This document shows, piece after piece, positions 1 through 5,534 of a DNA stretch of 7,668 nt. A program made the position numbers and the translations under genes. Numbering within the stretch: position 1 is the stretch's first letter; every line of letters begins with the position of its first letter. The notes under the pieces are model-generated. The model was given only the letters and a program-made list of their open reading frames with translations. It was not told the origin of the DNA and searched no databases. The stretch comes from Arsenophonus sp052174115 (GTDB taxonomy: Bacteria > Pseudomonadota > Gammaproteobacteria > Enterobacterales > Enterobacteriaceae): positions 1-7,668 of the forward strand of contig JBQMRX010000002.1 in the NCBI GenBank assembly GCA_052174115.1. The letters are read 5' to 3'.

Positions 1-121
1 AATTATTTCTATATTATTAGCATTTTTAATATATGGTATATTTAATATTTTAAATGATACTAAACAATCTTTATTTATGATTTTTATGGAAGTATTTGCA
101 TGTATATTAATTGTTCAAATG
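1..121. repeat. Terminal direct repeat (first copy), marks a circular molecule
   Basis: Bases 1-121 are identical to 7548-7668, and the permease frame is continuous across the join. This is an assembly overlap of a circular contig rather than a biological repeat. The unique circle length is therefore 7,547 bp. Confidence 0.93.
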
Positions 122-694
122 GTTTATTGGATGAATAAATATAATGATTTAATAAAATTTAAAATAAAATCAAAAATAAAGCGTAATATTGATCAACATA
201 ATTGGTTTGGTATTACATTAATTACTATATTTGCGATAGCTCGAGAGGGTAGTGAAATTGTAGTTTTTATTTCTAGTTTTATTATGTCACTTACATTAAA
301 TAATACATTAGAATTTTTTATTGAAGTTATAGGTGGTATATTTATTGCAAGTTTAACATTATATATTTTTTTATTAACTAATCATTTTATATCTTGGAGT
401 GTTTTTTTTAAAATTACTAGTGTTATTTTGTTATTTTTTGCATTATCACTGTTACTTAAAGGGGTTGAAGAAGGTGTAAATTTATTAATTGAATTTGATT
501 ATTTTATACCTGAATTTTTAATTTATCCTGTATGGAATACAAGTGAATTACTTGATGATTCTAAATTGATAGGTAATTTTATTTCATCATTTTTTGCTTA
601 TCGTTCACAACCTATTTTATTAAGTGTAATTATTTTTGTTTTTTACTGGTTTGTTGTAATTATTTTATTTTCATGGAGTAAAAAACGTGCATAA
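1..694 (+). CDS. ftrC: FTR1-family ferric iron permease, C-terminal part (gene continues from 7408-7668)
   Basis: This is the 3' portion of a ferric permease whose 5' end lies at 7408-7668; the frame is open from base 2 and the methionine at 77 is internal. Joined across the circle the protein is 277 residues, the usual size for bacterial FTR1/EfeU/FtrC inner-membrane permeases. The second REXXE iron-binding motif is visible as R-E-G-S-E (bases 242-256, residue 128 onward of the joined protein) inside a hydrophobic helix; the first is in the 5' part. Several further strongly hydrophobic segments follow, ending in a helix and a short basic tail (SKKRA). The family moves Fe3+ across the cytoplasmic membrane, using the two REXXE glutamates. 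It overlaps efeO by 8 bases, which implies translational coupling. Nothing suggests decay. The family call is firm; the choice between ftrC and efeU is a matter of naming, and the upstream P19 and cupredoxin genes favour ftrC. Confidence 0.93.
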   Translation, partial: IISILLAFLIYGIFNILNDTKQSLFMIFMEVFACILIVQMVYWMNKYNDLIKFKIKSKIKRNIDQHNWFGITLITIFAIAREGSEIVVFISSFIMSLTLNNTLEFFIEVIGGIFIASLTLYIFLLTNHFISWSVFFKITSVILLFFALSLLLKGVEEGVNLLIEFDYFIPEFLIYPVWNTSELLDDSKLIGNFISSFFAYRSQPILLSVIIFVFYWFVVIILFSWSKKRA

Positions 695-1586
695 TTTTAC
701 TAAACGAATTCTAATATTTTTTTTTAATTTTATGCTGTTTATTAGTATATTAACATTGATTTTTATAAAAGAATTATATTTTTATGAACAAGTAGTTGAT
801 GAAATAATTATTGCTAAAGGAAATATTCCAACTCCTGAAAAATATCATCAATCCATTAAAACATATTTAAACTTTATTCTTTTAGAGTCAGATAATTTGA
901 TTTTTAAATTAGATATTTTAGAAAAAAAATTAAAAATAGGTAAATTAAAAAAAGCTCAACAAGCTTATATTTATGCTCATCAGCATTATGAAACTATACG
1001 TCCAATTGTTATTTTATTTGGTAATATTGATCGTGTAATTAATGCACGAGCAGATTATTTTATTAATGGCGTTAAAGATTATCGTTTTATAGGTTTTCAT
1101 TTAATTGAATATCAATTATTTTATTGTAAAAATATTAAAAAAGCATTAAATGCAACAAATAAATTATTAATAATATTACGTGATTTAAAAAAACGTATAT
1201 CTATAGAAAATTTTAATATTATTAATTTAGTTCAAGCTTCTAGTGATTTTATTGAAATGATCCTTGAAATAAAATTAGCAGGTAAAGAAAATATTTATAG
1301 TCTCTCTGATCTAAATGATATTGCTGCTAATTTACGGGGGTCTAAAGAAATTGTGAAGATACTTGCCCCGTTTATTGATAAAAAAACTTTATTTCAAATT
1401 TTACAAAATTATCAAAAAAGTAACAATATTCTTTCACATTATCAATATGCTGATGGTGAATATAAGTTATATGATCAATTAAGTATAAAAGATAAGATGG
1501 CTTTTTATTCTATTTTTTCACAGCAAGCAGAATTTCTTACTGTACTTAGAAATCAATTAAATATAAATATATATCATAAATATTAA
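687..1586 (+). CDS. efeO: EfeO-like M75/imelysin iron-uptake protein, N-terminally membrane anchored
   Basis: A 299-residue protein of the imelysin/M75 (EfeO) family. Residues 8-28 form one hydrophobic stretch after a basic start (a signal anchor or signal peptide); the rest is helical and charged. The M75 HxxE motif appears as GFHLIEYQLF with H138 and E141, preceded by ARADYFINGVKDYRFI as in EfeO homologues. Family knowledge: EfeO is a periplasmic protein that supplies iron to the EfeU/FTR1 permease, and M75-only forms without the cupredoxin domain exist. Here the cupredoxin is a separate gene at 7058. The start is GTG at 687, chosen because GGAG (675-678) sits 8 bases upstream; it overlaps the permease stop by 8 bases. 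efeB follows after 9 bases. No cysteine follows the hydrophobic segment in a lipobox-like setting, so membrane anchoring through the N-terminal helix is inferred. Confidence 0.85.
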   Translation: MHNFTKRILIFFFNFMLFISILTLIFIKELYFYEQVVDEIIIAKGNIPTPEKYHQSIKTYLNFILLESDNLIFKLDILEKKLKIGKLKKAQQAYIYAHQHYETIRPIVILFGNIDRVINARADYFINGVKDYRFIGFHLIEYQLFYCKNIKKALNATNKLLIILRDLKKRISIENFNIINLVQASSDFIEMILEIKLAGKENIYSLSDLNDIAANLRGSKEIVKILAPFIDKKTLFQILQNYQKSNNILSHYQYADGEYKLYDQLSIKDKMAFYSIFSQQAEFLTVLRNQLNINIYHKY

Positions 1587-1595
1587 AGGAAAATT

Positions 1596-2870
1596 ATGAA
1601 AATTAAATATAACAATAAATATATTTCATTGAATTTTTTAAGACAAAATATATTAAAAATATTAATATTTTGTAGTATTATTTCTATTTTATTAATTTTT
1701 ATTATAAAAAAATATATAAACAATTATCAACCTATTTACAATAAAATTATTACTTTCAATGGAATTCATCAATCTGGTATTTTAACACCTGAACAAAAAA
1801 ATTCATCTTTTATTGCTTTAAATGTTACAGTAACAACATTAGATGAATTACAAAATTTATTTAAAATATTAACTCAACGAATTGTTTATTTAACACAAAC
1901 GAAAAAAATATTACTTAATCATAATGATAAAATGCCACCTATTAACTCTGGTATTTTAGGTTCTTATTTAAAATCAGACTCATTAACAATTACTGTTTCA
2001 CTTGGTAATAGTTTGTTTGATTCACGTTTTGGTTTAGAAAAAATTAAACCAAAATTTTTGATAAAAATGAATAGTTTTCCAAATGATCGATTAGAACCAG
2101 AATGGTGTGGAGGTGATATATTATTACAAATTTGTGCTAATAGTCAAGAAACTTTAATTTATGCATTACGTGATATTTTACGACATACTTCAGCATATTT
2201 ATTTCCATTATGGAAAATTGAAGGTTTTTTACCTTTACGAGATATTGATCAATATTCAACACCTATTAATTTATTTGGATTTAAAGATGGAACAGGTAAT
2301 GCACCAAGTGATGATATAAAATTAATGGATGAAATGATTTGGGTGACAAAAAAAGATTATGAACCGCTTTGGTGTAATGGGGGGTCATATCAAGTAGTAC
2401 GTATTATTCGTTTTAATTTAGAATTTTGGGATAGAACACCATTAGAAGATCAAGAAAATTATTTTGGTCGTCATAAAGAAACAGGAGCTCCTATTGGTAG
2501 AAAACATGAAATGGATTCTCCTGAGTTTGAAAAAGATCCACATGGTGATCGTATTTTATTTGATTCTCATATGCGTCGTGCAGAGCCGCGTAATCCTGAA
2601 CGTTATACTGCAAAATTAAGACGTCGTAGTTACAATTATTCATTAGGTGTTAATATGAATGGTTTACTTAATATGGGGTTAATATTCGTTTCTTATCAAA
2701 AAAATTTAAAAACAGGTTTCATTGATACTCAGAAGCGTCTTAATGGTGAACCACTTGAACGTTATATTAAACCATTTGGTGGGGGTTATTATTTTGTATT
2801 ACCTGGTGTACAATTTACACAAAATTTTTTAGCTCAGCCAATGTTTGAGGCATTAAAAAATTCATTATAA
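1596..2870 (+). CDS. efeB: EfeB-like DyP-type haem peroxidase
   Basis: A 424-residue DyP-type peroxidase of the EfeB/YcdB type, close to E. coli EfeB in length. Visible landmarks in order: GIHQSGILTPEQ at the start of the mature domain, TQRIVYLTQ, the catalytic GFKDGTGN motif with D231, NGGSYQVVRIIRF, GRHKETGAPIG, the proximal haem histidine H325 in SHMRRAEPRNP, the distal-arginine region LRRRSYNYS (R342-R344), and the C-terminal GGGYYFVLPG. All catalytic residues appear intact. Family knowledge: EfeB is a periplasmic haem enzyme that acts with EfeU and EfeO, proposed to oxidise ferrous iron or to release iron from haem. It normally leaves the cell through Tat, but here the N-terminus reads LRQNILK followed by a hydrophobic stretch (about 19-38), so the second arginine of the Tat motif is missing and no clear cleavage site is seen. 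AAGGA (1586-1590) lies 5 bases before the ATG. It is the last gene of the operon. Confidence 0.93.
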   Translation: MKIKYNNKYISLNFLRQNILKILIFCSIISILLIFIIKKYINNYQPIYNKIITFNGIHQSGILTPEQKNSSFIALNVTVTTLDELQNLFKILTQRIVYLTQTKKILLNHNDKMPPINSGILGSYLKSDSLTITVSLGNSLFDSRFGLEKIKPKFLIKMNSFPNDRLEPEWCGGDILLQICANSQETLIYALRDILRHTSAYLFPLWKIEGFLPLRDIDQYSTPINLFGFKDGTGNAPSDDIKLMDEMIWVTKKDYEPLWCNGGSYQVVRIIRFNLEFWDRTPLEDQENYFGRHKETGAPIGRKHEMDSPEFEKDPHGDRILFDSHMRRAEPRNPERYTAKLRRRSYNYSLGVNMNGLLNMGLIFVSYQKNLKTGFIDTQKRLNGEPLERYIKPFGGGYYFVLPGVQFTQNFLAQPMFEALKNSL

Positions 2871-2874
2871 AATA

Positions 2875-2928
2875 CATTTATATAAAATTATTATTTTAAT
2901 TATCGTTACAAGAATTAAATATTTATTA
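2875..2928 (+). repeat. 54-bp perfect direct repeat, copy 1
   Basis: Identical over 54 bases to 3244-3297, with a start-to-start distance of 369 bases. The identity includes G/C positions such as TTATCGTTACAAG, so it is not simply A/T background. This copy begins 4 bases after the efeB stop. Within it TAAAAT and ATTTTA form a weak hairpin, so it might also act as a transcript end. Function unknown. Confidence 0.9.
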
Positions 2929-3243
2929 AAATAAATAAATTTTTTATTTTTTAATTTAAATTTAAAAAATCAATTATATTAATTAATAAATCATAAAAAT
3001 AAGTAAAGTTTTATAGATGAATTATTAATAGCATTTTTTTTTAATAACATATTTACCCATTAGTTATATTAAAAAAAGCTTTTATAGAGCTTTATAGTCG
3101 CATTAAAATTGATTTTTAATATTTATCTCAAGTCTATAATTAATAGTAATTATATTTTTTATATATTTTATAATTTTTATATAAAAAATATTTAATATTT
3201 TATTATTCTTTATTTAATAAATTTTATCTTATTTATTCACCTT

Positions 3244-3297
3244 CATTTATATAAAATTATTATTTTAATTATCGTTACAAGAATTAAATATTTATTA
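3244..3297 (+). repeat. 54-bp perfect direct repeat, copy 2
   Basis: Second copy of the repeat at 2875-2928, in the same orientation. It lies just before the 13-bp inverted repeat and about 140 bases before the first DnaA box. The flanks on both sides differ from those of copy 1, so the edges of the identity are sharp. Confidence 0.9.
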
Positions 3298-3300
3298 TGA

Positions 3301-3343
3301 TTTATTGATTTTAATTAAAAAATTTTAAAATAAAATCAATAAA
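3301..3343. repeat. 13-bp perfect inverted repeat with 17-base spacer
   Basis: TTTATTGATTTTA at 3301-3313 is the exact reverse complement of TAAAATCAATAAA at 3331-3343. It lies between the second 54-bp repeat and the origin. It could be a protein-binding site, a cruciform or single-strand initiation structure, or a weak transcript terminator; no T-run follows directly on either strand, so a standard terminator is less likely. Confidence 0.6.
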
Positions 3344-3434
3344 ATTATATTATATTTTTACTTTTTATAATTATATAATTTAAGCAATAAAATAAACACA
3401 TTTTTGTATTTAAAATTTTAATCATAAATAAAAG

Positions 3435-3443
3435 TTATCCACA
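3435..3443 (+). promoter_or_regulatory. DnaA box, perfect consensus TTATCCACA
   Basis: TTATCCACA matches the strong E. coli DnaA box exactly. It stands out in A/T-only surroundings and is followed at once by an inverted repeat and a CG run. It implies the host still supplies DnaA, or did until recently. Confidence 0.85.
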
Positions 3444-3463
3444 GGTTTTAACCTCGCGCGCGC
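3443..3463. other. Short inverted repeat plus alternating CG run next to the DnaA box
   Basis: AGGTT-TT-AACCT (3443-3454) is a 5-bp inverted repeat sharing its first base with the DnaA box. It is followed by CGCGCGCGC (3455-3463), nine bases of strictly alternating C and G. This is by far the most GC-rich spot outside coding DNA, which in so A/T-biased a replicon suggests selection. It may act as a clamp bounding the unwinding region; that role is inference. Confidence 0.6.
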
Positions 3464-3465
3464 TA

Positions 3466-3501
3466 AGTTATATTAGTTATATAAGTTAAAAGAGTTAAAA
3501 A
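3466..3501 (+). repeat. Four tandem A/T-rich 9-mers, likely DNA unwinding element
   Basis: AGTTATATT, AGTTATATA, AGTTAAAAG and AGTTAAAAA follow one another with an exact 9-base period, each starting AGTTA. They merge into a run of 13 A (3497-3509). Placement between a DnaA box and the iterons matches the A/T-rich repeats melted during initiation in iteron plasmids. Confidence 0.65.
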
Positions 3502-3549
3502 AAAAAAAACATGTTTAAATTATTAATATATAATGAAAAAAAAAATTAG

Positions 3550-3633
3550 TTGGTGTCTAAAAGTCGATAGTTGGTGTCTAAAAGTCGATAGTTGGTGTCT
3601 AAAAGTCGATAGTTGGTGTCTAAAAGTCGATAG
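3550..3633 (+). repeat. Four perfect 21-bp iterons (RepA binding sites)
   Basis: Four head-to-tail copies with no spacers, starting at 3550, 3571, 3592 and 3613; each begins TT and continues GGTGTCTAAAAGTCGATAG. Two helical turns per unit put all copies on the same DNA face. Position upstream of the initiator gene identifies them as iterons, which bind RepA for both initiation and copy-number control. They are not CRISPR repeats, as there are no spacers. Confidence 0.92.
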
Positions 3634-3642
3634 AAATTTAAG

Positions 3643-3651
3643 TTATTCACA
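3643..3651 (+). promoter_or_regulatory. Second DnaA box, TTATTCACA
   Basis: One mismatch from TTATCCACA, located 9 bases after the last perfect iteron and in the same orientation as the first box. The two boxes thus bracket the unwinding repeats and the perfect iterons. Confidence 0.6.
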
Positions 3652-3695
3652 ATAGTTCTTTCATTTTTTTTTTAGTTTTTTATATTTTATTCTTG

Positions 3696-3762
3696 TTAGT
3701 GTCTAAAAGACGATATATAGTATTTAAAAATTGATTTTTTAGTGGTGTCTAAAAGTCGAAAA
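3696..3762 (+). repeat. Three diverged iterons before repA
   Basis: 3696-3716 contains TAGTGTCTAAAAGACGATA (two differences from the perfect unit in the core). 3717-3737 is a poor copy matching about 13 of 21 positions but exactly one unit length later. 3742-3762 contains GGTGTCTAAAAGTCGA intact. They sit 47-113 bases before the likely repA promoter and could serve for autoregulation or as lower-affinity origin sites. Confidence 0.75.
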
Positions 3763-3808
3763 CAATCTAAAAAAAATAAATAAATTTTTTCATAACTATA
3801 AAAAAATT

Positions 3809-3836
3809 TTGATTGTTATAATCATTGTTTTATAAT
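3809..3836 (+). promoter_or_regulatory. Likely repA promoter
   Basis: TTGATT (3809-3814), a 16-base spacer and a consensus TATAAT (3831-3836) lie about 75 bases before the repA start. The spacer contains GATTGTTATAATC, a small inverted repeat that could be an operator. In A/T-rich DNA matches to the -10 box arise easily, so this rests mainly on the joint -35/-10 match and position. Confidence 0.5.
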
Positions 3837-3841
3837 AAAAC

Positions 3842-3874
3842 TAATCATAAAATTTTATTATAAAATTTAGATTA
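3842..3874 (+). promoter_or_regulatory. Leader hairpin in the repA 5' untranslated region
   Basis: TAATC (3842-3846) pairs with GATTA (3870-3874), and AAATTTTA (3850-3857) pairs with TAAAATTT (3861-3868) around a 3-base loop, giving a bulged 13-bp stem. It follows the predicted promoter and precedes the weak TTG start, so it could influence repA expression. All pairs but one are A/T, and chance is possible. Confidence 0.35.
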
Positions 3875-3913
3875 AATATGATAGTTTAATTTAAAAAAAA
3901 AAAAAGAAATGGT

Positions 3914-4825
3914 TTGAAGACATTACGACTTTATAAACATAAGTATAAACAGAAAAAACTTGAATTTTTTATTGCTGATGATGTAGATATTTTAACATTT
4001 CGTGATGAAATGGCGAGCATGGAACATCCCTTTTTTGCATTAAAGGGTGGTGATATGAAAATCAGAGAATATAAAAATGGTAATATTCTTGTTATAGTTA
4101 GACCAGCGGCTGAAATTGGATTAGCAACAATTTTTGATAAAGACATTTGGATTTATGCTATTTCAAAATTACAAGAAGCTATTAATAATAATCAACCGAT
4201 CAGTCGTACTATAGCTTTTACTCCATATGATTTTTTTGTTACAACTAATAGAGCAAAAAGTGGTCGGGCATATGAAGATTTGAAAAAAGCGTTATCTCGA
4301 TTATCTGGTACACGTATCCAAACTAATATTAATTATACTGATTATGATAAAAAAACAATTGATTTTGGTTTAATTGATAAATGGGAAATGATTGAAAAGA
4401 AAAAAGGTAAATTAGAAATTGGAATGGTAGAAGTAACATTGCCAGATTGGTTATATTTAGCTATTACAAAAACTAAAGTTTTACAAATTAATCCTGATTT
4501 TTTTCGAATAAGAAAAGCTATAGATCGAAGAATTTATGAGATTGCTCGTAAACATTGTGGTAATCAACATGATTTTATTATTTCATTAGAAAAATTATAT
4601 TGTAAAATAGGAACTTCTTCTCTTTTAAAAGAATTTAAAAGAAAATTAAAAACTTTACTTAAATCTAATAATCTTCCTGACTATGAAATATTTTTAGATA
4701 CATCAACTGATAAAATTACTTTTAAAAATCGTAATAAAAATTGTCTTAAAATTGAAACATCACGTAAAAAAGAAAAAAATAGACGAGAGATTTATAAAAT
4801 TAAAAATATAATTCTTAAAAAATAA
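3914..4825 (+). CDS. repA: Plasmid replication initiator protein, RPA family
   Basis: A 303-residue initiator of the RPA (replication initiator protein A) family. The signature runs in order: LEFFIADD (16-23), MASMEHPFFALKGGD (33-47), IGLATIFDKDIWIYAISKL (68-86), the winged-helix region PISRTIAFTPYDFFVTTNR (95-113), YEDLKKALSRLSGTRIQTNI (120-139), FGLIDKW (151-157), VEVTLPDWL (172-180), FFRIRKAIDRRIYEIARKHCG (196-216), and a lysine-rich C-terminal tail. It binds the iterons upstream and recruits the host replisome. The only in-frame start before the conserved block is TTG at 3914, with no good ribosome site, only a run of 13 A (3893-3905). An ATG at 3909 is in another frame and stops after two codons (ATG-GTT-TGA). 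Either initiation is deliberately weak or one T has been lost from the run at 3913-3915. The rest is intact. Similar initiators occur on other symbiont and enterobacterial plasmids. Confidence 0.9.
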   Translation: MKTLRLYKHKYKQKKLEFFIADDVDILTFRDEMASMEHPFFALKGGDMKIREYKNGNILVIVRPAAEIGLATIFDKDIWIYAISKLQEAINNNQPISRTIAFTPYDFFVTTNRAKSGRAYEDLKKALSRLSGTRIQTNINYTDYDKKTIDFGLIDKWEMIEKKKGKLEIGMVEVTLPDWLYLAITKTKVLQINPDFFRIRKAIDRRIYEIARKHCGNQHDFIISLEKLYCKIGTSSLLKEFKRKLKTLLKSNNLPDYEIFLDTSTDKITFKNRNKNCLKIETSRKKEKNRREIYKIKNIILKK

Positions 4826-4866
4826 TATTATTTTTTAAAATTAATAATATATTTTAAAATATATTA
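4815..4866. terminator. Two adjacent A/T palindromes at the end of repA
   Basis: TTAAAAAATAAT/ATTATTTTTTAA (4815-4838) is a perfect 24-bp palindrome that contains the repA stop codon. A second perfect 22-bp palindrome follows at 4845-4866. Together they may end the repA transcript. They contain no G/C pair, so they would be weak and could partly reflect base composition. Confidence 0.35.
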
Positions 4867-4875
4867 AATGTTTAG

Positions 4876-4905
4876 TTGAAAATATAATATATGTACATAT
4901 ATACT
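4876..4905 (+). promoter_or_regulatory. Likely ibp promoter
   Basis: TTGAAA (4876-4881), an 18-base spacer and TATACT (4900-4905) lie 47 bases before the ibp start, a good vegetative promoter. GTTGAAA also resembles the -35 of heat-shock (sigma-32) promoters, but the C-rich heat-shock -10 is absent. Confidence 0.45.
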
Positions 4906-4952
4906 ATATATAACAAATATAAATTTATTAATTATATATTAAAGGAGGATTT

Positions 4953-5447
4953 ATGACTTATCGTTCTTTTTCTTTAATTCCAGCGTTCAGTAATCATTTG
5001 TTTTCTGATCGTTTTACTCAAATAGATAATTTATTTAGTCGTTTAACTGGTGAAAAACCTATTGTTGATATGCCTGCTTATAATTTATTACAAAAATATA
5101 AAGATCATTATGAAATGACAGTGAGTGTACCTGGATATACACAAGATGAACTGAATATTTTAGTACTTAATAATAAATTAACTATTAGTGGTAAACCAAA
5201 AATTTATGAAACAGATGTTAATGAAGAAAAAAATGGAATTAAATGGTTGCATCATAGTATTAAAAAAAATAAATTTTCATTAAGTTTTAATCTTGAGCAT
5301 AGAATTACAATTCAACAAGCTAATCTTGATAGAGGATTATTGATATTACAATTTACTTATGATATTCCTGAACAAGAAAAACCACAAAAAATTCCTATTA
5401 GTACTCAGTCTGAATTAAATCATGTGATAGAACATTGTGTTGAATAA
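4953..5447 (+). CDS. ibp: Small heat-shock protein (IbpA-like, alpha-crystallin family)
   Basis: A 164-residue Hsp20/IbpA-type chaperone, a little longer than the E. coli IbpA of about 137 residues. It holds unfolded proteins in a refoldable state in the cytoplasm. The N-terminal arm contains NLFSRLTGEKP and PAYNLLQ; the alpha-crystallin domain runs from about residue 40 to 140, with VSVPGYTQDELNI and the family signature ANLDRGLLIL (123-132). The C-terminal IxI motif is I147-P-I149, followed by an extra tail of about 15 residues. A perfect Shine-Dalgarno AAGGAGG (4942-4948) lies 4 bases before the ATG, the strongest ribosome site on the plasmid, implying high expression. No G-rich ROSE-type RNA thermometer is visible in the leader. 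ibp genes are known on Buchnera plasmids next to RepA replicons. Its stop codon is within the terminator stem. Confidence 0.92.
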   Translation: MTYRSFSLIPAFSNHLFSDRFTQIDNLFSRLTGEKPIVDMPAYNLLQKYKDHYEMTVSVPGYTQDELNILVLNNKLTISGKPKIYETDVNEEKNGIKWLHHSIKKNKFSLSFNLEHRITIQQANLDRGLLILQFTYDIPEQEKPQKIPISTQSELNHVIEHCVE

Positions 5448-5484
5448 ATTAAAACATCCCACATGGGATGTTTTAATTTATTCA
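5441..5484. terminator. Strong bidirectional hairpin terminator between ibp and nuc
   Basis: A perfect 20-bp stem (5441-5460 with 5465-5484) around the loop ACAT, with the G/C-containing tip CATCCC-ACAT-GGGATG and A/T runs on both sides that give a U-rich tail on each strand. It serves ibp (plus) and nuc (minus), which converge here. The ibp stop codon TAA (5445-5447) lies inside the left arm. Confidence 0.92.
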
Positions 5485-5534
5485 TAAAAAGTAGTTATTT
5501 TTATATAATTTATTATTTTTTTAAATTTAATAAA

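Larger units (their letters stand above)
3435..3762 (+). other. Putative iteron-type plasmid origin of replication (oriV)
   Basis: This stretch groups the standard parts of an iteron origin directly upstream of the initiator gene: a consensus DnaA box (3435-3443), a short CG island, four A/T-rich 9-mers and a 13-A run as a likely unwinding element (3466-3509), four perfect 21-bp iterons (3550-3633), a second DnaA box (3643-3651) and three diverged iterons (3696-3762). Origin identity is inferred from architecture and the adjacent repA. RepA would bind the iterons, recruit host DnaA and DnaB, and melt the A/T-rich part. Confidence 0.85.
2871..3913. other. Gene-free replication-control region of about 1 kb
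   Basis: No credible gene on either strand. The region holds a 54-bp direct repeat (2875-2928 and 3244-3297), a 13-bp inverted repeat (3301-3343), and then the origin and repA control elements described separately. Between 2929 and 3243 I see only A/T-rich DNA with no recognisable signal apart from a weak hairpin near 3075-3093 and a poor DnaA-box match at 3233-3241. It could be the remains of a lost gene, but no protein-like fragment is readable. Confidence 0.7.

Noticed and set aside
77..79. ATG as the permease start
   Set aside because: It is internal: the frame is open upstream and continues to the ATG at 7408 through the circular join, and starting here would remove the first REXXE motif.
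2379..2384. Run of six G in efeB as a phase-variable tract or frameshift
   Set aside because: The frame is intact through it and encodes the conserved NGGSY of DyP peroxidases, so it is explained by the protein.
3071..3100. Hairpin AAAGCT/AGCTTT with a T-run on the minus strand, possible terminator of an antisense RNA
   Set aside because: Only a 6-bp stem, and no gene or convincing promoter on that strand; too weak to annotate.
3233..3241. Third DnaA box, TTATTCACC
   Set aside because: Two mismatches from consensus and more than 200 bases from the rest of the origin; compatible with chance.
3550..3762. CRISPR array
   Set aside because: The 21-bp units are directly adjacent with no spacers, lie before an initiator gene and have no cas genes nearby; they are iterons.
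3931..4146. 71-codon open frame on the minus strand
   Set aside because: It lies wholly inside repA in the opposite direction and shows no family motif; it is a shadow frame.
4906..4952. ROSE or fourU RNA thermometer before ibp
   Set aside because: No C/U-rich segment able to pair with AAGGAGG is seen in the short leader.
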